Source: an uncultured Bacteroidales bacterium
Lineage (GTDB): Bacteria; Bacteroidota; Bacteroidia; Bacteroidales; F082
Assembly (NCBI GenBank): GCA_937896895.1
Contig: CALBNV010000047.1
Span: 1-64,000, forward strand
Direction of reading: 5' to 3'
DNA length: 64,000 bases
This document shows positions 57,963-64,000 of this stretch, piece by piece (position 1 is the first letter of the stretch; each line of letters opens with the position of its first letter). The translations under genes were made by a program, and so were the position numbers. The notes under the pieces are model-generated. The model made no database searches. It worked only from the letters and a program-made list of their open reading frames with translations, and was not told the origin of the DNA.

Positions 57963-59729
57963 CTATTTCTCAATGAGTGCGATGATGTCGCCTTTGTTGA
58001 CGCTGGCGCCCTGTTCGACGGTGGCCTCCACGAGCTTGCCGCTCCAGTTGGTCATGACAGGGATGTTGCAGTAAGGCGTCTGGATGTAACACAGCAGGTC
58101 GCCTTCTTTGTATGTCTTGCCTGTCGCCGGTGCCATAGACTTGTCGATGACATCGATTTCCCAAAGCATCTTGCCGGAGGCTTCGGCCGTGATGGCCTCG
58201 GCGTTCGGATGACGCATTTTGACGAGGTCGTTGTGGCTGACGGTGACGCCGCCTTTCTCGCATTTCGCCTTCATCTTCTCCTCAAGTTCCATGTTGAAGC
58301 GGCGTTTCGCCTCGCCCGACTTATATTCACGGTATTGTTTCTCGTGCATCGCGAACTCGAACAACTCTTCATCGTCCTGGCCGCGGTCCCAGCCTTCCTG
58401 CTTCATCATCTCGATGAAATGCGGCAGTGCGTCAGGATAGTTGTCTTGCGGGTTGCCCGTAAAGAACTCATAGCCTTTCTTCTCCGCCAACTCGATGATT
58501 TCGGGGTCGAGCTTGCCCGGGAGGTTGCCTGCCTTGCCGAGGATCATGTCCCATGCGGCCTTGTCGATGGAGTTCTCGTAACGCGGCTCGCCCTTGCTCA
58601 ACGCATAGAGGTTCATGAGTGCTATATTCTTGGTGTATTGGCTGAACGGGGTGACGAGCGGCGGATTGCCGAGTTTGGGCCAGATGTTCTGCACTTCCTG
58701 GAACAGTTCCACAAGCAGTTCGTCTTCGGAGAGTTCTTTTTTCCCTTGAGCCTTGAGATTCATGTTGATGGCTGCATGGACGCTCTTGAGGTCGGCCATG
58801 AGCGATCCCATCATGCCGCCTGGCAGCCCGCAGCCGAGCAGGAGTGAGTTGAGGTAGCGGTTACGCGGATCGACCCAGTAGCCGAGGAAATCGTCCATGA
58901 AGCTCTGTGTCATCGAACGTGCCTCCATGTAGGCTTTCATGTTGATGTCCTTGACGAGGAATCCGGCGTCTTTGAGCATGGCTTGTACCGAAATGACATC
59001 GGGATGCACTGTTCCCCATGAGAGCGGCTCCATAGCGCAGTCGATGTAGTCGCAGCCGGCCTTGGCCACTTCGAGCGTGGAGGCCATTGAGAGACCCGGA
59101 CCGGTATGTCCGTGATACTGCACCACGATTTCAGGATGTTGTGTCTTGATGTGGTTTACGATTTTGCCGAGCGACACCGGACGGCCTACACCGGCCATAT
59201 CTTTCAACGCAATCTCCTTGGCTCCGGCCTCAATGAGCTTGTCGGCCATCGCCATGTAATACTCGGCGGTGTGAACCTGCGAATAGGTGATGCTCATGGC
59301 GGCCTGCGAAATCATACCGGCTTCATTGGCCCACTTGATCGAAGGAATGATGTTGCGGACATCGTTCAACCCGCAGAAGATACGCGTGATGTCAACGCCC
59401 TGCGCTTTCTTCACTTTATACATAAGCTGACGAACATCGGCAGGCACCGGGTTCATCCTCAACGCGTTGAGTGCGCGGTCGAGCATGTGGCATTCGATGC
59501 CGCCTTTGTGCAGCGCGGCGGTGAACGCCCTCACCGAGGTGTTGGGGTTCTCACCGTAAAGCAGGTTCACCTGCTCGGCCGCACCGCCGTTGGTCTCAAC
59601 ACGGTCGAAACAACCCATGTCGATAATCAAAGGGGCGATCTTTTCTAATTGGTCTTTCCGTGGCACGTATTTCCCTGAACTTTGCCACATATCGCGATAG
59701 ACGAGACTGAATTTTACTTCTTTTTTCAT
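57963..59729 (-). CDS. Oxaloacetate decarboxylase alpha / pyruvate carboxylase B-type carboxyltransferase
   Basis: The TIM-barrel carboxyltransferase (1-~300) has LVYRDMWQSSGKY, RVETNGGAAEQ, AKEIALKDMAGVGRP and VVQYHGHTGPGLSMA. The conserved carboxylase domain (~310-480) follows, then a biotinyl-type domain (~510-588) with GDLLCYIQTPYCNIPVMTNW. The biotin-carrying motif MKM expected in that domain is missing: the Lys position is Tyr or Cys. It probably moves CO2 between biotin and pyruvate/oxaloacetate, with the biotin supplied by another subunit, or the domain is structural. Confidence 0.88.
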   Translation of the reverse strand: MKKEVKFSLVYRDMWQSSGKYVPRKDQLEKIAPLIIDMGCFDRVETNGGAAEQVNLLYGENPNTSVRAFTAALHKGGIECHMLDRALNALRMNPVPADVRQLMYKVKKAQGVDITRIFCGLNDVRNIIPSIKWANEAGMISQAAMSITYSQVHTAEYYMAMADKLIEAGAKEIALKDMAGVGRPVSLGKIVNHIKTQHPEIVVQYHGHTGPGLSMASTLEVAKAGCDYIDCAMEPLSWGTVHPDVISVQAMLKDAGFLVKDINMKAYMEARSMTQSFMDDFLGYWVDPRNRYLNSLLLGCGLPGGMMGSLMADLKSVHAAINMNLKAQGKKELSEDELLVELFQEVQNIWPKLGNPPLVTPFSQYTKNIALMNLYALSKGEPRYENSIDKAAWDMILGKAGNLPGKLDPEIIELAEKKGYEFFTGNPQDNYPDALPHFIEMMKQEGWDRGQDDEELFEFAMHEKQYREYKSGEAKRRFNMELEEKMKAKCEKGGVTVSHNDLVKMRHPNAEAITAEASGKMLWEIDVIDKSMAPATGKTYKEGDLLCYIQTPYCNIPVMTNWSGKLVEATVEQGASVNKGDIIALIEK

Positions 59730-59777
59730 TTCGTTATTTTTGTTATGTTTTAATCTTTTTTTTGTTGATGACTTGCG

Positions 59778-60071
59778 TCAAACTGTTTGCTCAATGGCCC
59801 ATGCGAACGCTCTCAAGCCGAGTTCCGGCGTCTTGAGGTCGTGCTCGTGAAGCAGCTGCATGATGCCTGACAGCTTGTCGTCATCGACGAATGTCAGCAT
59901 CGCGTCGTTGAATGTCGGCCATGTGTGGTTGCCGTAATGCGCCTCGCCGGTCATGCTGCCTCTTCCTGTTATCTCGTTCCATTTGGTGAATCCACGGACC
60001 CCCTGTTTTTCAAGGAGGTCCTGAATCTCTTCGTAATATGCCTGATTGTAGGCGATGAATATTGCTTTCAT
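59778..60071 (-). CDS. PG0541-type transporter-associated PII-like protein
   Basis: A 97-residue protein with MKAIFIAYNQAYYEEIQDLL, GVRGFTKWNEITGRGSMTGE, HYGNHTWPTFNDAMLTFVDD and LGLRAFAWAIEQTV. Small ferredoxin-like PII-type proteins of this pattern regularly follow RND permease genes in Bacteroidota. It starts 10 bases after the permease stop, so is in the same operon. A role in sensing or regulating the pump is inferred from context only. Confidence 0.78.
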   Translation of the reverse strand: MKAIFIAYNQAYYEEIQDLLEKQGVRGFTKWNEITGRGSMTGEAHYGNHTWPTFNDAMLTFVDDDKLSGIMQLLHEHDLKTPELGLRAFAWAIEQTV

Positions 60072-60081
60072 GATAGTTCAG

Positions 60082-63000
60082 TTAGTTGTTTTGTTGTAAA
60101 GCTAATTTCGCTGCTCTCCTGGCCTGGCGTTTTTTTCTTCTTGAGACGAAGATGGCGTACAATGTCGGGATGAGAACCAACGTGATCAATGTTGAAATCG
60201 AGAGTCCCCATGCGACGACGACACCAAGTCCGTTCCACATCTCCGCGCCTTCGCCTTTGCCGAGTGCCATCGGGACCATGCCGAGCACTGTTGTCAGAGT
60301 GGTCATGAGGATAGGACGCAGACGCTGCCGTGCCGCTGTCGTCACTGCTTCGTTGACGCCCATGCCGCGTTCGAGACATAGTCTTGTGTAGTCGATGAGC
60401 ACGATGCCGTTCTTCACGACTATACCGACAAGGATCAACAGTCCGATCATCGCCATGACGTCGGCGGCCATCGCATTGACCTTCAGGCCGATGAGGACGC
60501 CTGTGATGGCGAATGGCACCGAGAACATGATGACGAACGGGTCGAGCAGCGACTCGAACTGTGAAGCCATGACGACATAGACGAGGATGACGATGAGAAT
60601 GAGTAGCAGGAACAGGTCGGAGAACGCCTCCTGTTGGCTCTCGTAGTCACCCGCGATATTTACAAGGAACTCCGCAGGGATGTCGGTCGCCTCGATGCAC
60701 TGCTGTGAGACGGCGACAGCGTCGCTCAGGGCGTAGCCTTTCGCCACGATTGCCGTGATGGTGACGATACGTTCACGGTCTTTCCTTGTGATGGTCGGTG
60801 GTGTCTGGCCTTCGACGATGTGTGCGACCTCGCTGAGCTTGATGGCCTGTCCTGCCGAGCCGTAAAGCACGATGTTCTCGATGTCTTCTGTGCTCTGACG
60901 GAACTCCGGTGCGTAACGCACGCGGATGTTGTATTCGTCACCGTCCTGGCGGAAGAAACTCATGATGGAGCCGTTGATGCGGTTTCTCACATACTGCGAG
61001 GCGGTGGTGAGGTCAATGCCGTTGAGTCTCAGCTTCTCGCGGTCGAAGTCGATGTGATATTCGGGCGAGTAGTCGTCACGGCTGATGAGTACCTGTGAGA
61101 CCTCTGGTCTGTCCTTGAGTTGCGCGACGAGGTCATTGGCGATCCTGTCGGATGTGGAGAAGTCGTAGCCGTAGATGTCGAGCTTCACGCTTGCCGTTGA
61201 ACCCATGCCCATGCCTTCCGATACGTTGTATTTCTTAATCAAAGCGTTGCCCTTGAGGTCTTTGCGGATTATCTCGGCGATCTCCTGTGTGCTTCTGTCA
61301 CGTGTCATCTTGCTGCCGAGGTTGATGTTCATGGCAAGGATGTGTGTGCCGTTGCTCTGCATCGACGCGAAGGCGTTCTCTTCATCGGCGACACCGTAAC
61401 GGTAGTTCATGACCTTAATCTCTGGGAAAGTATTCATGTATTTTTCCGCCAGTTCCGCGCCGAGCTGTCCCGTGATGTCTTCCTGCGTGCCGACCGGCAG
61501 CTCGATGCTGATTTGCAGACGGCCCATGTCCGAACTCGGCATGTAACCCATCTTCATGCCTGGCACCGTGAATATCAATGTCACAACAAAGACCGCGACG
61601 GTGATGATGAGGATCGCCGGACGGTGTGTCACAGCCCAGTTGATGAGACGGCCGTAGCCGCGGCTCAATGCGTCGAGACCCTTATTAATAGGTGTGAAGA
61701 CGATTTTGTGCCATGCGTGGCTTCTCGGGTTCTGCTTCAGCCATCTCGAACACATCATCGGAACCAATGTCAACGCCGCTGACGTGGAGACAATCATGAT
61801 GATACTCACGATCCATCCGAGCTGGTTGAAGAACACGCCCATGGTGCCTGAAATCATCGTGAGAGGGAGGAACACCGCGAGCATGGTGAGCGTCGATGCG
61901 ATGACGGAGATTGATACCTCCTGCGTCGCGTGGACGGCGGCCTCCTTCGGCTTCGCCCCTCGGTCGATGTGCGAGGTGATGTTTTCCAACACCACGATGG
62001 CATCGTCAACAACCATGCCTATTGCAATGGTGAGAGCACTCATGGAGATGATGTTCAAGGTGTTGCCGGTGGCGAAAAGATAAACCACCGATGCGACAAG
62101 CGAAATCGGGATGGAAAGTACGATGATGATTGTTGCCCTCCACCGGCCAAGGAAGATGAACACCACAAGCATGACGAGGAAGAACGTGATGAAAATCGTG
62201 TCTTTCAACGAGTTGATTGTGTTGATGATGTTGTCTGAACTGTCGGTGATGATGTTGATCTTGATGTCAGACGGCAGTGTCTTCTTGATCTTTTCGAGTT
62301 CTTTGAGCACGCCTTTTGAGACTTTCACCGAGTTGGCGTCGGTCTGTTTCTGGATGGTGATCATGGCGCCTTGAACGCCGTTTGAGTACACTTTCTGAAG
62401 TCGTTCCATCTCGCCGTCGTTCACTCTCGCGATGTCCCGGAGATATATCGTTGCGCCGTTGAAAGAGCCGACCACGACGTCGAGCATCTCGTTGGCCGAC
62501 TTGAACTCTTTCTCGACGCGCACGGCGTAGGTGTTGGAGCCTATGTCGATGTTGCCGGCGGGGGTGTTCCTGTTTTCCGCAGCCAAGGCCGAGGAGATCT
62601 GTTCGATGGTGAGTCCGTATGCTTCGAGTTTGTTCGGGTCAACGAAGACCTGGATCTCACGTTTCGGGGCGCCGGAGATGGAGACGGTGCCGACACCCGA
62701 CACACGCGCCAACGGCGTGGCGAGCTTGTCGTCGAGGATCTTGTCGAGGCCGCTCAGACTCTCGTTCGCGGTGGCTGAAAGAAGCATGATAGGCATGTCT
62801 TCCATGCTGAACTTGAAGATGGTCGGGTTGCCTGCCCCGTCAGGCAGGTATTGCCGCACCATGTCGAGCTTGTCGCGGACGTTGTTAGTGGCGGCTTCAA
62901 TATCAATGCCATAGTTGAATTCCAGTGTGATGACGGAGACGTTCTCTTTCGATGACGACGAGAGGTGCTTCAGGTCGCTGACTCCGTTGAGGGTGTTCTC

Positions 63001-63201
63001 CAACGTCTTGGTGATGTTGGTCTCGATGTCTTCCGCGCTCGCGCCGGAATACGATGTCATGACCATGATGGCGTTGGTGCCCATGTCAGGGAACAAGTTG
63101 ATTGACAGCTTGCTCAGGGCGAAAAGACCGAGGATGGCTATCGTCACGAATACCAACGATACCGTCACAGGGTGATTTACCGATGATCTGTATATACTCA
63201 T
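60082..63201 (-). CDS. RND efflux permease (AcrB/HAE1 family)
   Basis: A 1039-residue protein of standard RND length: VNHPVTVSLVFVTIAILGLF (TM1), two large periplasmic loops, AIGMVVDDAIVVLENITSHI (TM4 with the proton-relay acidic pair) and GIVVKNGIVLIDYTRLCLER (TM10 relay Lys). HAE1-type features and the absence of metal-site motifs favour multidrug, bile-salt or lipid export over metal export. It pairs with the adaptor encoded upstream. Confidence 0.95.
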   Translation of the reverse strand: MSIYRSSVNHPVTVSLVFVTIAILGLFALSKLSINLFPDMGTNAIMVMTSYSGASAEDIETNITKTLENTLNGVSDLKHLSSSSKENVSVITLEFNYGIDIEAATNNVRDKLDMVRQYLPDGAGNPTIFKFSMEDMPIMLLSATANESLSGLDKILDDKLATPLARVSGVGTVSISGAPKREIQVFVDPNKLEAYGLTIEQISSALAAENRNTPAGNIDIGSNTYAVRVEKEFKSANEMLDVVVGSFNGATIYLRDIARVNDGEMERLQKVYSNGVQGAMITIQKQTDANSVKVSKGVLKELEKIKKTLPSDIKINIITDSSDNIINTINSLKDTIFITFFLVMLVVFIFLGRWRATIIIVLSIPISLVASVVYLFATGNTLNIISMSALTIAIGMVVDDAIVVLENITSHIDRGAKPKEAAVHATQEVSISVIASTLTMLAVFLPLTMISGTMGVFFNQLGWIVSIIMIVSTSAALTLVPMMCSRWLKQNPRSHAWHKIVFTPINKGLDALSRGYGRLINWAVTHRPAILIITVAVFVVTLIFTVPGMKMGYMPSSDMGRLQISIELPVGTQEDITGQLGAELAEKYMNTFPEIKVMNYRYGVADEENAFASMQSNGTHILAMNINLGSKMTRDRSTQEIAEIIRKDLKGNALIKKYNVSEGMGMGSTASVKLDIYGYDFSTSDRIANDLVAQLKDRPEVSQVLISRDDYSPEYHIDFDREKLRLNGIDLTTASQYVRNRINGSIMSFFRQDGDEYNIRVRYAPEFRQSTEDIENIVLYGSAGQAIKLSEVAHIVEGQTPPTITRKDRERIVTITAIVAKGYALSDAVAVSQQCIEATDIPAEFLVNIAGDYESQQEAFSDLFLLLILIVILVYVVMASQFESLLDPFVIMFSVPFAITGVLIGLKVNAMAADVMAMIGLLILVGIVVKNGIVLIDYTRLCLERGMGVNEAVTTAARQRLRPILMTTLTTVLGMVPMALGKGEGAEMWNGLGVVVAWGLSISTLITLVLIPTLYAIFVSRRKKRQARRAAKLALQQNN

Positions 63202-63241
63202 ATCTTTTTTTCTCTTTTAACTTTTCTCTCTAATCTTTTAA

Positions 63242-64000
63242 CTATTTGACGACATCGACTTTCACGCCGTTTCTGAGTCGTGTCTGTCCTGTCGTGACGA
63301 CCGTCGCGCCGTCGTCAACGCCGCTGATGACCTCGTATCTGTCGCCCATTCTGCGGCCGAGGACAACCGTTCTGAATGAGACGGTGCCGTCGGCGTTGAG
63401 GATGTAAACGTACTGTTCGCCTGAACCGACCTGCTTCAAGACGGCTCTGTCAGGGATGACGGTGTGGAAGTTGTCACCGTAGTTGACGGTCACGCGGGCG
63501 AACATGCCGGGACGCAGCACCTCGTTGTTGTTCTCAAACTTGATTTCTACGGGGAAGGTGTGTGTCTTCGCGTCAATGGTCGGGTGGATGAGGTCAACGA
63601 CGCCCTTGAAGACCTGCTCGCCGAAAGCCTCGGTGGTGATGTCAACTTCCATGCCTTTCTTTATCTGGGCAAACTTGCTTTCCGACACGTTGATGATGAG
63701 TTTGACGGGCGAGATGTCCTGTACCACAAACAAAGGCATCGCCATGGCGTACATGTCACCTTCATCGTAGTTTCTCGCTGTCACGATACCCGCGACAGGA
63801 CTCTTCAAAACGGTGTTGTCCAAGAGGTTGATGTATGTCTTGCGTGTCACGTCGTATTTCAGGCTGATGGCCTCGAAGTCTGACTGCGATGTGGCCCCGA
63901 TTTCATAAAGTTCCTTGATGCGGCCGTATTCCAAAGAGTCGTTGATCATCTGGAGACGTGCCTTGTCGAGGTTGATGGCATCCATCAGTGCCAGTGTCTG
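63242..64000 (-). CDS. RND periplasmic adaptor (membrane fusion protein), 5' end off the window
   Basis: The visible C-terminal ~252 residues include the end of the coiled-coil hairpin (LEYGRIKELYEIGATSQSDF), the lipoyl half with VLKSPVAGIVTARNYDEGDM, the beta-barrel (IKKGMEVDITTEAFGEQVFK) and the membrane-proximal domain (AVLKQVGSGEQYVYIL). The reading frame is open to the window edge, so the start, signal peptide and first lipoyl half lie beyond 64000. It is the first visible gene of the efflux operon; TolC would be further upstream or elsewhere. Confidence 0.93.
   Translation of the reverse strand, partial: QTLALMDAINLDKARLQMINDSLEYGRIKELYEIGATSQSDFEAISLKYDVTRKTYINLLDNTVLKSPVAGIVTARNYDEGDMYAMAMPLFVVQDISPVKLIINVSESKFAQIKKGMEVDITTEAFGEQVFKGVVDLIHPTIDAKTHTFPVEIKFENNNEVLRPGMFARVTVNYGDNFHTVIPDRAVLKQVGSGEQYVYILNADGTVSFRTVVLGRRMGDRYEVISGVDDGATVVTTGQTRLRNGVKVDVVK

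Noticed and set aside
57948..58847. 299-residue plus-strand open frame opposite the carboxyltransferase
   Set aside because: Antisense shadow of a well-conserved enzyme; composition is Val/Leu/Arg/His-heavy and has no recognisable domain.

Overview
The window reads as a chromosome fragment from an anaerobic gut Bacteroidales (phylum Bacteroidota). Evidence: repeated TAnnTTTG -7 promoter elements, sometimes with a TTG/CTG element about 19 bases upstream; very few Shine-Dalgarno sequences; two type IX secretion cargo proteins; many short-signal lipoproteins with a Cys lipobox; host-glycan glycoside hydrolases; and a rubrerythrin. The first ~800 bases differ: an IS66-type end, a consensus-like sigma-70 promoter (TTTACT-N17-TATAAT) and a truncated IS630 transposase, all looking Clostridia-like and joined abruptly to Bacteroidales sequence.

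Layout. 1-1300: broken insertion sequences, a C-terminal scrap of a formylglycine-generating-enzyme-like domain and two perfect 28-bp palindromes. 1349-10065, mostly plus strand: MGMT, msrA, a Fic/winged-helix protein, GH92 mannosidase, a lipoprotein 5'-nucleotidase, rimM, trmN6, a lipocalin-like lipoprotein and carbamate kinase. 10159-14441, minus strand: dnaB, a Cas4-like/DUF2779 protein and a MATE exporter. 14714-24059, mainly plus strand: a coiled-coil lipoprotein, a sigma-54-type response regulator, OPT transporter plus pepT, a TPR protein, fmt and HU, with a PPOX lipoprotein and a TrmH-type methylase on the other strand. 24105-31093: recQ, an AAA_14/DUF4143 ATPase, six 23-bp tandem repeats, typA, an unknown lipoprotein and rubrerythrin.

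31183-45089 is the most coherent accessory region. It holds GH109 (alpha-GalNAc), GH110 (alpha-1,3-Gal) and GH29 (alpha-Fuc) enzymes together with a sugar MFS transporter, galM, galK, an N-acetylhexosamine-kinase-like enzyme and a sugar nucleotidyltransferase, with no galT in view. I read it as trimming of A/B/H-type host glycan caps followed by Gal/GalNAc salvage into UDP-sugars. A lipoprotein-anchored arginine deiminase homologue lies inside it.

45163-53896: a DUF4160/DUF2442 pair, the block coaE-ybbR-yajC-DUF1573, a T9SS type-B cargo, an N-domain-less ClpB, an RRM protein, the t6A enzyme tsaC placed between two of its likely substrate tRNAs (Arg-TCT, Lys-TTT), and a small Pmp3-like protein with a PAS protein. 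53906-64000: an acidic membrane zinc-ribbon protein, a T9SS type-A cargo, a Y-family polymerase with its small partner, an oxaloacetate decarboxylase/pyruvate carboxylase carboxyltransferase whose C-terminal biotinyl domain lacks the attachment lysine, and an RND efflux operon running off the right end.
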